NCBI GenBank assembly: GCA_934466515.1
Contig: CAKSLH010000002.1
Location: 258,155-322,154, forward strand
Origin: an uncultured Eubacteriales bacterium
Lineage (GTDB): Bacteria > Bacillota > Clostridia > Oscillospirales > Acutalibacteraceae
Direction: 5' to 3'
DNA length: 64,000 bases
The position numbers and the translations under genes are program-made. How positions within the stretch are numbered: the stretch's first letter is position 1; every line of letters starts with the position of its first letter. Below the pieces are notes generated by a model. That model was not told the DNA's origin and made no database searches. It was given only the letters and a program-made list of their open reading frames with translations. Below are positions 49,355 to 57,766 of the stretch, in pieces.

Positions 49355-49639
49355 ATGATTATTAAACCACTTGCGGACAATGTAGTTATAAAATCCGCTA
49401 AAGCTGAAGAAACCACAAAAAGCGGTATTGTTCTTACATCCGCTTCTAAAGAAAAGCCTCAGATAGCCGAGGTTGTCGCAGTAGGCCCGGGAGGACTTGT
49501 TGACGGCAAGGAAGTTAAAATGAATGTAAAAGTCGGAGATAAGGTTATCGCCGCAAAATACTCGGGCACCGATATCAAGCTTGAAGAAGAGGAATACACA
49601 ATTCTTCATATTTCAGATATCCTTGCGGTTGTAGAATAA
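49355..49639 (+). CDS. groES: Co-chaperonin GroES
   Basis: 94 residues, the usual length. IIKPLADNVVIKSAKAEETT, then SGIVLTSASKEKPQIAEVVA (mobile loop), and VIAAKYSGTDIKLEEEEYTI. It caps GroEL in folding. GGAGG precedes the ATG, and groEL starts 19 bases downstream. Confidence 0.97.
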   Translation: MIIKPLADNVVIKSAKAEETTKSGIVLTSASKEKPQIAEVVAVGPGGLVDGKEVKMNVKVGDKVIAAKYSGTDIKLEEEEYTILHISDILAVVE

Positions 49640-49658
49640 TTCTCGGAGGTTAAGTTTT

Positions 49659-51299
49659 ATGGCTAAAAATGTTATTTTCGGTGAAGAAGCAAGAAAGTCT
49701 TTGCAGGCAGGTGTTGATAAGCTTGCAAATGCCGTTAAGGTCACTTTAGGACCCAAGGGCAGAAATGTTGTTCTCGATAAGAAATACGGTTCTCCGCTCA
49801 TTACCAATGACGGTGTAACAATTGCTAAGGAAATCGAGCTTGAGGATCCGTTTGAAAATATGGGCGCTCAGCTTGTAAAAGAGGTTTCGGTTAAGACTAA
49901 CGATGCCGCGGGCGACGGTACTACAACAGCTACCGTTTTGGCTCAGGCTCTTATCGCCGAGGGAATGAAGAATGTTGCCGCAGGCGCAAACCCGATGGTT
50001 GTTAAGAAGGGCATCAAAACCGCTACCGACGCCGCAATTGCGACAGTTATCAAAAATTCCAAAAAGGTTTCGGGAACCGATGAGATTGCAAGAGTTGCAA
50101 CCGTTTCTTCTGGCGATGAGGTTATAGGAAAGCTTATTGCAGAGGCTATGGAAAAGGTTTCGGCTGATGGCGTTATAACCGTTGAAGAGTCAAAGACCGC
50201 CGAAACATATTCCGAGGTTGTTGAGGGTATGCAGTTTGACCGCGGATATATCACTCCTTACATGGTAACCGATTCCGATAAAATGGAAGCTGTTATTGAC
50301 GACGCTTTGATTCTTATTACCGATAAGAAAATTTCAAATATTCAGGAAATTCTTCCTCTCCTTGAGCAGATAGTTCAGTCGGGCAAAAAGCTTGTTATTA
50401 TCGCTGAGGATATCGAGGGCGAGGCTCTTTCAACCCTTATTGTTAATAAGCTTCGCGGAACCTTTACCTGCGTTGCCGTTAAAGCTCCGGGATTCGGCGA
50501 CAGAAGAAAAGAAATGCTCCGCGATATCGCTATTCTTACAGGCGGCGAGGTTATTTCCGAGGAGCTCGGTCTTGAGCTTAAGGATACAACTATCGAACAG
50601 CTCGGCAAAGCCCGTCAGGTTAAGGTTACAAAAGAAAATACAATTATTGTTGACGGCGCAGGAGATAAGGAAGCTATAAAGGACCGTGTAGGTCAGATTA
50701 AAAACCAGATTGCTTCAACAACCTCTGATTTTGACCGTGAAAAATTGCAGGAGCGTCTTGCTAAGCTTTCGGGCGGTGTTGCCGTAATCAAAGTAGGCGC
50801 CGCTACCGAAATTGAAATGAAGGATAAGAAGCTCCGCGTTGAGGACGCACTTTCCGCAACAAAGGCCGCTGTCGAAGAGGGCATTGTTGCAGGAGGCGGA
50901 GTTGCTCTTCTTAATACAATTCCTGTAGTAAGCGAGCTTGCCGCTAAGGCTGAGGGCGATGAAAAGACAGGTGTCAATATCGTGCTTAAGGCTTTGGAGG
51001 CTCCTATCCGTCAGATTGCTTTCAATGCAGGAATTGAGGGCTCAGTAATAATTGATAAAATCGTTAACAGCGGTAAGGTAAATTACGGATTTGACGCTTA
51101 TTCCGAAACCTATACCGATATGATTGAGGCAGGAATCGTTGACCCGACAAAGGTTACAAGATCCGCTCTTGAAAACGCCGCAAGCGTTGCTTCAATGGTT
51201 CTTACAACCGAAAGCCTCGTTGCCGACGCTCCCGAGGATAAGGCCGCAGCCAATGCCGCAGCAGCCGCGGCAGCCGCTCAGGCAGGCGGAATGTACTAA
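49659..51299 (+). CDS. groEL: Chaperonin GroEL
   Basis: 546-residue 60-kDa chaperonin. VTLGPKGRNVVLDKKYGSP, NDAAGDGTTTATVLA and, late, GVNIVLKALEAPIRQIAFNA are diagnostic. The tail ends in an alanine-rich AAAAAAAAQAGGMY instead of a long GGM repeat. It is cotranscribed with groES and followed by a terminator. Confidence 0.98.
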   Translation: MAKNVIFGEEARKSLQAGVDKLANAVKVTLGPKGRNVVLDKKYGSPLITNDGVTIAKEIELEDPFENMGAQLVKEVSVKTNDAAGDGTTTATVLAQALIAEGMKNVAAGANPMVVKKGIKTATDAAIATVIKNSKKVSGTDEIARVATVSSGDEVIGKLIAEAMEKVSADGVITVEESKTAETYSEVVEGMQFDRGYITPYMVTDSDKMEAVIDDALILITDKKISNIQEILPLLEQIVQSGKKLVIIAEDIEGEALSTLIVNKLRGTFTCVAVKAPGFGDRRKEMLRDIAILTGGEVISEELGLELKDTTIEQLGKARQVKVTKENTIIVDGAGDKEAIKDRVGQIKNQIASTTSDFDREKLQERLAKLSGGVAVIKVGAATEIEMKDKKLRVEDALSATKAAVEEGIVAGGGVALLNTIPVVSELAAKAEGDEKTGVNIVLKALEAPIRQIAFNAGIEGSVIIDKIVNSGKVNYGFDAYSETYTDMIEAGIVDPTKVTRSALENAASVASMVLTTESLVADAPEDKAAANAAAAAAAAQAGGMY

Positions 51300-51336
51300 T
51301 TCAGAATATAGCCGCAAAAAAATGATATAATTTTTC

Positions 51337-51364
51337 AGCCGTTCGTAAAGAACGGCTTTTTTTA
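51337..51364 (+). terminator. Terminator of groESL
   Basis: AGCCGTTC (51337-51344) pairs with GAACGGCT (51350-51357) around GTAAA and is followed by a T-run. Confidence 0.9.
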
Positions 51365-51374
51365 TATTTTTCGG

Positions 51375-51403
51375 TTGACAAATCGGTTTTAAGGTGTTAT
51401 TAT
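51375..51403 (+). promoter_or_regulatory. Sigma-A promoter for the str operon
   Basis: TTGACA at 51375-51380, 17 bases, TATTAT at 51398-51403 with TG one base upstream. It lies about 75 bases ahead of the rpsL start. Confidence 0.82.
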
Positions 51404-51477
51404 ATTAGGGTATGTGAAATCATGGCTTATTGTGCCGGATTTTCGTATGAATTTTTAAGAAAGGAGAGAGTGTAAAA

Positions 51478-51903
51478 GTGCCAACCTTTAACCAGTTAGT
51501 TCGCAGCGGTCGTGAAACCGTGGAGAAGAAGGCTAAAGCTCCTGCACTTCTTAAAGGCTATAACTCGATGAAGCGTCAGCTCACCGATAACGATTCGCCT
51601 CAGAAGCGCGGTGTTTGTACAGCCGTAAAAACTTCTACCCCTAAAAAGCCGAACTCTGCGCTTCGTAAAATCGCGAGAGTACGTCTTTCTAACGGAATTG
51701 AGGTTTCAGCATACATCCCCGGAATCGGTCACAACCTTCAGGAGCACAGCGTTGTTCTTATCCGTGGCGGCCGTGTTAAGGATCTCCCCGGTGTGCGTTA
51801 TCACATCGTAAGAGGAACCCTTGATACTCAGGGTGTTGCAAACAGGATGCAGAGCCGTTCTAAGTACGGTGCAAAGCGTCCCAAAGCAGGTGCGAAGAAG
51901 TAA
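51478..51903 (+). CDS. rpsL: Ribosomal protein S12
   Basis: 141 residues. PTFNQLVRSGRE, CTAVKTSTPKKPNSALRKIA (streptomycin-site lysines) and the LPGVRYHIVRG loop are diagnostic. It starts with GTG behind AAAGGAGAG. It is the first gene of rpsL-rpsG-fusA-tuf. Confidence 0.98.
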   Translation: MPTFNQLVRSGRETVEKKAKAPALLKGYNSMKRQLTDNDSPQKRGVCTAVKTSTPKKPNSALRKIARVRLSNGIEVSAYIPGIGHNLQEHSVVLIRGGRVKDLPGVRYHIVRGTLDTQGVANRMQSRSKYGAKRPKAGAKK

Positions 51904-52030
51904 TTTTATTTAAAAGACGAAATCTCTGCTGTAAAACAGGCAGTGTTTATATATTTAAACTCTGCTTGGTGCGACGGGAATTTGTCACTCGAGTACCTAT
52001 GATATCATCATTATGAAGGAGGGAAGTAAA

Positions 52031-52501
52031 GTGCCAAGAAGAGGCTTTATTGCAAAACGCGATGTATTGCCGGATCCTATCTATAATTCTAAGAAGGTTA
52101 CACGTCTTATCAACAACATCATGCTTGACGGTAAGAAGGGCGTAGCTCAGAAGATAGTTTATGGTGCTTTCGACATCATCAGTGAAAAAACAGGAAAGGA
52201 ACCGCTTGAGGTATTTGATGCTGCAATGGAAAATATCATGCCGCAGCTTGAATGTAAGGCAGTCCGCAAGGGCGGCGCTACCTATCAGGTACCGTTCGAG
52301 GTTCGTCCCGAAAGAAAACAGACTTTGGCTTTGCGTTGGCTTACAGCGTTCAGCCGTCAGCGCTCTGAGCGTACCATGAAAGAGCGTCTCGCAGCAGAAA
52401 TTATGGATGCTACGAACGGTCTCGGTAACTCTGTTAAGAAGCGCGAAGAAATGCACAGAACCGCAGAAGCAAACAAGGCTTTTGCTCATTACAGATGGTA
52501 A
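52031..52501 (+). CDS. rpsG: Ribosomal protein S7
   Basis: 156 residues, exactly the usual length. PRRGFIAKRDVLPDPIYNSK and TYQVPFEVRPERKQTLALRW are diagnostic. The start is the GTG at 52031, behind GGAGGG; an in-frame ATG at 52013 lies ahead of that site. Confidence 0.97.
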   Translation: MPRRGFIAKRDVLPDPIYNSKKVTRLINNIMLDGKKGVAQKIVYGAFDIISEKTGKEPLEVFDAAMENIMPQLECKAVRKGGATYQVPFEVRPERKQTLALRWLTAFSRQRSERTMKERLAAEIMDATNGLGNSVKKREEMHRTAEANKAFAHYRW

Positions 52502-52545
52502 TTTACCGGATTATTTAATCGCTTAAAGCGAAAATGGAGGATAAT

Positions 52546-54627
52546 ATGCCGAGAAAAGTATCTCTTGAAATGACAAGAAATATTGGTATTATGGCTCATA
52601 TTGACGCCGGTAAAACTACAACCACTGAGCGTATACTCTTTTATACGGGTATTAACCGTAAATTGGGTGAAACTCATGACGGCGCTTCCACAATGGACTG
52701 GATGGAGCAGGAGAAAGAAAGAGGTATTACAATCACCTCCGCTGCTACCACCTGTTTTTGGAAAGACCATCGTATCAATATAATCGACACCCCCGGACAC
52801 GTTGACTTTACAGTTGAAGTTCAGCGTTCTCTGCGTGTACTTGACGGTTCGGTTACCGTTTTGTGCGCAAAGGGCGGTGTTGAGCCGCAGTCTGAGACCG
52901 TTTGGCATCAGGCTAATGAGTACCATGTTCCGCGTATGATATTCGTCAATAAGATGGATATAATGGGTGCGGACTTCTATCATGTTCTTGATATGATCAA
53001 GGACAGATTTAACTGCAATGCAGTTCCGATTCAGCTTCCTATCGGTGCTGAGGATACCTTTAAGGGAATTGTCGATCTTATTAACAATGACGCCGAGATT
53101 TATTATGATGACCTCGGTAAGGATATAAGACGCGAAGAGATCCCCGAGGATATGAAGGAGCTCGCAGCTAAATACCGTACTGCTCTTATCGAAGCTGTCG
53201 TTGAACAGGACGATGAGCTTATGGAAAAATATTTTGAAGGCGTTGAGCCTACCGTTGAGGAAATGAAGAAAATCATTCGTAAGGCAACTATTGCTAACGA
53301 TATGGTTCCCGTTACCTGCGGTACCGCTTACAGAAACAAGGGCGTTCAGCCTTTGCTCGACGCTATAGTTGATTTTATGCCGGCTCCGACCGACATTCCG
53401 GCTATTAAGGGTACCAACCCCGATACCGGAGAAGAGGAAGACAGACATGCTTCCGACGATGAGCCGTTCTCAGCTCTCGCATTCAAAATCGCTACCGATC
53501 CTTTCGTAGGAAAAATCTGCTATTTCCGTGTTTATTCGGGTACTGTTGCCGCAGGCGCAGGCGTTTACAACTCGGTTAAGCAGAACAGAGAAAGAATGGG
53601 AAGAATTCTTCAGATGCATGCAAACCACAGAGAAGACCTCGATGTTTGCTATGCAGGCGATATTGCCGCTGCCGTAGGTCTTAAGAACACTACAACCGGC
53701 GATACTCTCTGCGATGAAAAGCATCCTGTAATTCTTGAGTCAATGAACTTCCCTGAGCCTGTTATCCGTGTTGCTATCGAGCCTAAGACAAAAGCAGGTC
53801 AGGAAAAGATGGGCATTGCTCTTGCAAAGCTTGCAGAAGAGGATCCGACCTTCAAGTGCTATACAGATGAGGAAACAGGTCAGACAATTATCGCCGGAAT
53901 GGGCGAGCTTCACCTTGAAATTATCGTTGACAGACTTCTCCGTGAGTTTAAGGTTGAGGCTAATGTCGGCGCTCCTCAGGTTGCTTATAAAGAGAGCATC
54001 CGCAAGAAGGTTGACCATGAAACCAAGTATAAGCGTCAGTCCGGCGGTTCAGGTCAGTACGGTCACGTTAAGATCATTGTTGAGCCTAACGAGACAGGTA
54101 AGGGCTATGAATTTGTAAACGCCGTAACAGGCGGTACAATTCCGAAGGAATTCATCCCCGCTGTTGACGCAGGTATTCAGGGAGCTTTACAGGCAGGCGT
54201 GCTTGCAGGCTATCCCGTAGTTGATGTTAAGGTCACTCTTTATGACGGCTCTTATCATGAGGTTGACTCTTCAGAAATGGCATTTAAGATTGCCGGTTCT
54301 ATGGCTTTCAAAGAGGCTTGCAGAATTGCAGACCCCGTATTGCTTGAGCCTATCATGAAGGTAACTGTTATAGTTCCTGAGGAATATATGGGCGATGTTA
54401 TCGGAGACTTGAATTCACGCCGCGGCGAGATTCAGGGCTTTGAGGACAGATCCGGTCTTAAGCAGATCAATGCCCGCGTGCCTCTCGGCGATATGTTCGG
54501 TTATGCAACCGACCTTCGTTCGAAGACTCAGGGAAGAGGTCAGTATGTTATGGAACCGGACGGATATAAGGAAGTTCCGAAGAGCATAGCTGAAAAGATT
54601 ATTTCTACAAGAGCTAAGAAAGATTGA
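52546..54627 (+). CDS. fusA: Elongation factor G
   Basis: 693-residue GTPase for translocation. G1 AHIDAGKTTTTERI, G3 DTPGHVDF, G4 NKMD, and domain IV/V sequences such as SGGSGQYGHVKI and SRRGEIQGFE. The ATG at 52546 follows TGGAGGATA; the frame open from 52534 starts inside that site. Confidence 0.98.
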   Translation: MPRKVSLEMTRNIGIMAHIDAGKTTTTERILFYTGINRKLGETHDGASTMDWMEQEKERGITITSAATTCFWKDHRINIIDTPGHVDFTVEVQRSLRVLDGSVTVLCAKGGVEPQSETVWHQANEYHVPRMIFVNKMDIMGADFYHVLDMIKDRFNCNAVPIQLPIGAEDTFKGIVDLINNDAEIYYDDLGKDIRREEIPEDMKELAAKYRTALIEAVVEQDDELMEKYFEGVEPTVEEMKKIIRKATIANDMVPVTCGTAYRNKGVQPLLDAIVDFMPAPTDIPAIKGTNPDTGEEEDRHASDDEPFSALAFKIATDPFVGKICYFRVYSGTVAAGAGVYNSVKQNRERMGRILQMHANHREDLDVCYAGDIAAAVGLKNTTTGDTLCDEKHPVILESMNFPEPVIRVAIEPKTKAGQEKMGIALAKLAEEDPTFKCYTDEETGQTIIAGMGELHLEIIVDRLLREFKVEANVGAPQVAYKESIRKKVDHETKYKRQSGGSGQYGHVKIIVEPNETGKGYEFVNAVTGGTIPKEFIPAVDAGIQGALQAGVLAGYPVVDVKVTLYDGSYHEVDSSEMAFKIAGSMAFKEACRIADPVLLEPIMKVTVIVPEEYMGDVIGDLNSRRGEIQGFEDRSGLKQINARVPLGDMFGYATDLRSKTQGRGQYVMEPDGYKEVPKSIAEKIISTRAKKD

Positions 54628-54718
54628 TTTTTAAATCAAAATAATACTTGAAATTTAATTTAATATTTGGTAAACTATAATTGTATACTAAATACAGTAT
54701 TCTAAGGAGGAAATTATA

Positions 54719-55921
54719 ATGGCAAAGGCAAAATTCGAACGCACCAAGCCGCATGTTAACATTGGAACAATCGGTCACGTTGACCATGGTAAGACCACTC
54801 TTACCGCTGCTATCACAAAGTATCTTTCTTTAAAGGGTCAGGCACAGTTTGAGGACTATGCAAACATTGATAAGGCTCCTGAAGAGAGAGAGCGTGGTAT
54901 TACAATCAATACCGCTCACGTTGAGTATGAAACAGATAAGCGTCATTACGCTCACGTTGACTGCCCCGGACATGCTGACTATGTTAAGAACATGATCACC
55001 GGTGCTGCTCAGATGGACGGCGCTATCCTTGTTATCGCTGCTACTGACGGTCCTATGGCTCAGACTAAAGAGCACCTTCTTCTTGCTCGTCAGGTTGGCG
55101 TTCCGTCAATCGTTGTTTTCATGAACAAGTGCGATCAGGTTGACGATGAAGAGCTTCTCGAGCTCGTTGAAATGGAAATCCGTGAGACTCTCGATAAGTA
55201 TGAGTTCCCCGGCGACGATACTCCGATCATCAAGGGCTCTGCTCTTGTTGCTCTTGAGTGCGAATCCAAGGATCCTGCTGCTCCCGAGTATGCTTGCATC
55301 AAAGAGCTTATGGACGCTGTTGACGATTATATCCCGACTCCTGACCGTAAAGCTGATATGCCGTTCCTTATGCCTATCGAGGATGTTATGACCATCTCCG
55401 GACGCGGAACTGTTGTTACAGGCCGTGTTGAGCGTGGACAGCTTAATGCAGGTGAGGAAGTTGAAATCATCGGTCTTACCGAGGAGCGCAAGAAGACAGT
55501 TGTTACTTCTATGGAAATGTTCCGTAAGACTCTTGATTACTGTGAGGCAGGCGACAATGTCGGCGCTCTTCTCCGTGGCGTAGGCCGTGAAGATGTTGAG
55601 CGTGGTCAGGTTCTCTGCAAACCCGGCTCAATTCATCCGCACACCAAATTCCACGGTCAGGTTTATGTTCTGACTAAGGATGAAGGCGGACGTCATACAC
55701 CTTTCTTCAACAACTATCGTCCTCAGTTCTATTTCAGAACTACTGACGTTACAGGTGTTGTATCTCTTCCCGCAGGCACTGAAATGTGCATGCCCGGCGA
55801 TAACGTTGAGATGGATGTTGAACTCATCACTCCTATCGCTATTGAAGAGGGACTCCGTTTCGCTATCCGTGAAGGCGGACGTACTGTAGGTTCAGGCGTT
55901 GTTACAAAGATTAACGCTTAA
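54719..55921 (+). CDS. tuf: Elongation factor Tu
   Basis: 400 residues. G1 GHVDHGKTT, RGITINTAHVEYE, DCPGHADY, NKCD, and a final GGRTVGSGVVTKIN. A 91-base gap after fusA includes TTGAAA (54648-54653) and TATAAT (54676-54681) elements, so tuf may also have its own promoter. AAGGAGGA precedes the ATG. Confidence 0.98.
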   Translation: MAKAKFERTKPHVNIGTIGHVDHGKTTLTAAITKYLSLKGQAQFEDYANIDKAPEERERGITINTAHVEYETDKRHYAHVDCPGHADYVKNMITGAAQMDGAILVIAATDGPMAQTKEHLLLARQVGVPSIVVFMNKCDQVDDEELLELVEMEIRETLDKYEFPGDDTPIIKGSALVALECESKDPAAPEYACIKELMDAVDDYIPTPDRKADMPFLMPIEDVMTISGRGTVVTGRVERGQLNAGEEVEIIGLTEERKKTVVTSMEMFRKTLDYCEAGDNVGALLRGVGREDVERGQVLCKPGSIHPHTKFHGQVYVLTKDEGGRHTPFFNNYRPQFYFRTTDVTGVVSLPAGTEMCMPGDNVEMDVELITPIAIEEGLRFAIREGGRTVGSGVVTKINA

Positions 55922-55940
55922 TCTTATAGCTTAAAAAATC

Positions 55941-55972
55941 AAGAGTGCAATCGAAAGATTGCACTCTTAATT
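55941..55972 (+). terminator. Terminator after tuf
   Basis: A perfect 12-bp stem AAGAGTGCAATC/GATTGCACTCTT (55941-55952, 55957-55968) with a GAAA tetraloop is followed by AATTTT. Confidence 0.88.
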
Positions 55973-55984
55973 TTATCTATAAAC

Positions 55985-56201
55985 TTTAAATCAGTTTGTG
56001 TTGCGGCGTTTACGCCGCATTTTGTTTTTTCGGCGACAGGTGCGGCGAAAAAACACTTTGTAAGCGAAAAGCCGATTTTTAAGCGGCTTTTCAAGGGTAC
56101 TGGGGTGGTGTTGGCGGGGATAGAGTGTAGTCCGAAAATCTTTGATTTTCGAGCGAACGGCATTCCCGTCCAAGAGAGTGGCGAATTCTTCGTCACTCTC
56201 A
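55985..56201. repeat. Repeat-like structured intergenic element between tuf and mscL
   Basis: About 215 bases with a base composition richer in G+C than its surroundings. It holds hairpins TGCGGCG/CGCCGCA (56000-56017), AAAAGCCG/CGGCTTTT (56069-56091), CGAAAATC/GATTTTCG (56132-56151) and a near-perfect palindrome GAGAGTG...CACTCTC (56175-56201). Minus-strand open frames through it (55939-56202) resemble, from memory, widely annotated hypothetical ORFs in clostridial genomes, which suggests a dispersed element rather than a gene. Confidence 0.5.
56175..56201 (-). terminator. Hairpin that may terminate mscL transcription
   Basis: GAGAGTG and CACTCTC flank a smaller CGAA/TTCG stem. It is the first strong hairpin after the mscL stop, 37 bases downstream on the minus strand, but no long T-run follows on that strand. 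Confidence 0.45.
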
Positions 56202-56237
56202 AAATTGTACTCTTTTTTTGCTTTTAAATCTTATAAA

Positions 56238-56645
56238 TTATTCCGATTTGATATCCGAGGTACAGTGTGGACACTTTACGGCGTCAATATGTATTTCGCT
56301 TTTGCAGTAAGGGCAGATTTTAGTAAGCTTAGGTTTTTCTTCTTCCTTTTTTGCGTGGAAGCTCATTAAATAGTTAAGTCCTTTAACAATAAGAAATAAA
56401 ACCAGAGCAATTATAAAGAAGTTAACAACAGAGCTTATAAATGCCGAAATAAAGGATAATATTTCTTCCTTTGTGTAAAGAGCAGGATGTGCACGGGTTA
56501 TAAAATCAAGAATAGGCTGAATTAAATTTGAGGTAAGCGAGGTTACTATACCTGTAAACGCAGAACCTATAATCATACCTACCGCTAAATCAAGCGCGTT
56601 GCCCTTAAGCGCGAATTTTTTAAATTCTTCGATAAATTTTTTCAT
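56238..56645 (-). CDS. mscL: Large-conductance mechanosensitive channel MscL with C-terminal zinc ribbon
   Basis: 135 residues. N-terminal KFIEEFKKFALKGNALDLAV and TM1 GMIIGSAFTGIVTSLTSNLI (24-43) are those of MscL; TM2 lies at about 63-92 (AFISSVVNFFIIALVLFLIV). After an acidic-basic linker (AKKEEEKPKL) the usual C-terminal helix bundle is replaced by a zinc ribbon with Cys111, Cys114, Cys125 and Cys128 (CPYC...CPHC). The channel releases solutes on osmotic downshock. The start at 56645 has AAGGAGG in front; an upstream in-frame ATG at 56675 lies before that site. Confidence 0.92.
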   Translation of the reverse strand: MKKFIEEFKKFALKGNALDLAVGMIIGSAFTGIVTSLTSNLIQPILDFITRAHPALYTKEEILSFISAFISSVVNFFIIALVLFLIVKGLNYLMSFHAKKEEEKPKLTKICPYCKSEIHIDAVKCPHCTSDIKSE

Positions 56646-56665
56646 TTTCAAAACCTCCTTTTTTA

Positions 56666-56694
56666 AGTATAGCATATTTTTACCTTAAAGTAAA
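56666..56694 (-). promoter_or_regulatory. Promoter for mscL
   Basis: On the minus strand TTTACT (56689-56694) and TATACT (56666-56671) are 17 bases apart, with TGC before the -10. Confidence 0.7.
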
Positions 56695-56708
56695 TAAAAT
56701 CGCTTGAA

Positions 56709-56745
56709 TTCTAATAAAATGACAAAAAATGTCATTAAATTAGAA
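56709..56745. promoter_or_regulatory. 37-bp imperfect palindrome between mscL and spo0A
   Basis: Two 16-base arms (56709-56724 and 56730-56745) match at 14 of 16 positions and are separated by AAAAA. The core is TGACA-N5-TGTCA. It adjoins a smaller TTAGAA/TTCTAA palindrome (56740-56752). No T-run follows, so it looks like a protein-binding site. A second GACAA-A-TTGTC palindrome lies at 56836-56846, nearer the spo0A promoter. Confidence 0.55.
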
Positions 56746-56870
56746 TTTCTAATTTTATAAAATAAATTTTTCTTAAAAAAATTATTTCGATTTTCAGCAT
56801 AAATAAAGGATTTTTTAAATTCTGCGACTTTAAATGACAAATTGTCTCTAAAAAAGATAGAATATACCCG

Positions 56871-56899
56871 TTGCCATATTTTGGAAATTGTGATAGAAT
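56871..56899 (+). promoter_or_regulatory. Sigma-A promoter for spo0A
   Basis: TTGCCA at 56871-56876, 17 bases, TAGAAT at 56894-56899 with TG one base upstream. A GACAA-A-TTGTC palindrome ends 25 bases before the -35. No convincing sigma-H promoter was found. Confidence 0.75.
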
Positions 56900-56929
56900 T
56901 TTAATATGAAATTTAAGGAGGTTTTTGTT

Positions 56930-57706
56930 ATGGAAAACAAAATAAAGGTGTTAATTGCGGATGACTCAACAGAATTCAGTCAAAATTGTGCGAAAATTTT
57001 GCAGGGCTACGGAATGGAAACGGTAAGGTGCGAGAAGGACGGTCTGAAATTGCTCGAAAGTATCGACAGGATAAATCCCGATATCGTTTTAGCTGATGTT
57101 TTTATGCCGAGTCTCGACATTTTGGGCGTGCTTAAAAGTGTAAATGCGATGAATTCCGATAAAAAGCCGCTTGTTATGGCAATGTCCGGATTTGATAATC
57201 AAATGCTTGAAAAGGAAACCTTGGAGGCAGGCGCTTCTTATTATTTCCTTAAGCCCTTTGACATCGGAACAATGGCGGAAAGAATTTTAAAGCTTTCGGG
57301 ATTTCGGAAGAATGCCACGGTTATTACAGGCGGAAGATCTGTAAGCGATTCAAAGCTTGAGCTTACGATTACCGAAATTCTTCATCAGATAGGCGTTCCC
57401 GCTCATATAAAAGGCTATCATTATTTAAGAGACGCGATAATGATGTCGGTTAAGGACCCTGAAATCATCAATTCGGTTACAAAGCTTCTTTATCCTACCG
57501 TTGCTAAGAAATATTCAACTACGGCTTCAAGAGTCGAAAGAGCTATAAGACATGCTATTGAGGTCGCTTGGGACAGAGGTAATATTGATGTGTTTGACGC
57601 ATATTTCGGATATACAATCCAAAACAGCCGCGGCAAGCCGACAAACAGTGAATTTATTGCAATGATAAGCGATAAGCTCCGTCTTGAACTAAAACAGGCA
57701 GTCTGA
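56930..57706 (+). CDS. spo0A: Sporulation master regulator Spo0A
   Basis: 258-residue response regulator that commits the cell to sporulation when phosphorylated. Receiver domain: Asp11-Asp12, phosphorylation site Asp56 in LADVFMP, and Lys108 in FLKPF. The DNA-binding domain has the Spo0A signature HQIGVPAHIKGYHYLRDAI and TASRVERAIRHAIEVAWDRG. ATG at 56930 follows AAGGAGG; the frame open from 56906 includes that site. The usual upstream neighbour spoIVB is missing; mscL lies divergently instead. Confidence 0.97.
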   Translation: MENKIKVLIADDSTEFSQNCAKILQGYGMETVRCEKDGLKLLESIDRINPDIVLADVFMPSLDILGVLKSVNAMNSDKKPLVMAMSGFDNQMLEKETLEAGASYYFLKPFDIGTMAERILKLSGFRKNATVITGGRSVSDSKLELTITEILHQIGVPAHIKGYHYLRDAIMMSVKDPEIINSVTKLLYPTVAKKYSTTASRVERAIRHAIEVAWDRGNIDVFDAYFGYTIQNSRGKPTNSEFIAMISDKLRLELKQAV

Positions 57707-57712
57707 ACATTA

Positions 57713-57741
57713 TTGACAGTTTTTATAAATTATGATAAAAT
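57713..57741 (+). promoter_or_regulatory. Sigma-A promoter for the cytidylate-kinase-like gene
   Basis: TTGACA at 57713-57718, 17 bases, TAAAAT at 57736-57741 preceded by TGA. It starts seven bases after the spo0A stop. Confidence 0.82.
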
Positions 57742-57766
57742 ATTCTATAGAAACGGAGGTAATCTA

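Noticed and set aside
55939..56202. 87-codon minus-strand open frame in the tuf-mscL gap
   Set aside because: It runs through the tuf terminator and several hairpins, has no ribosome site, and is better explained by the repeat-like element.
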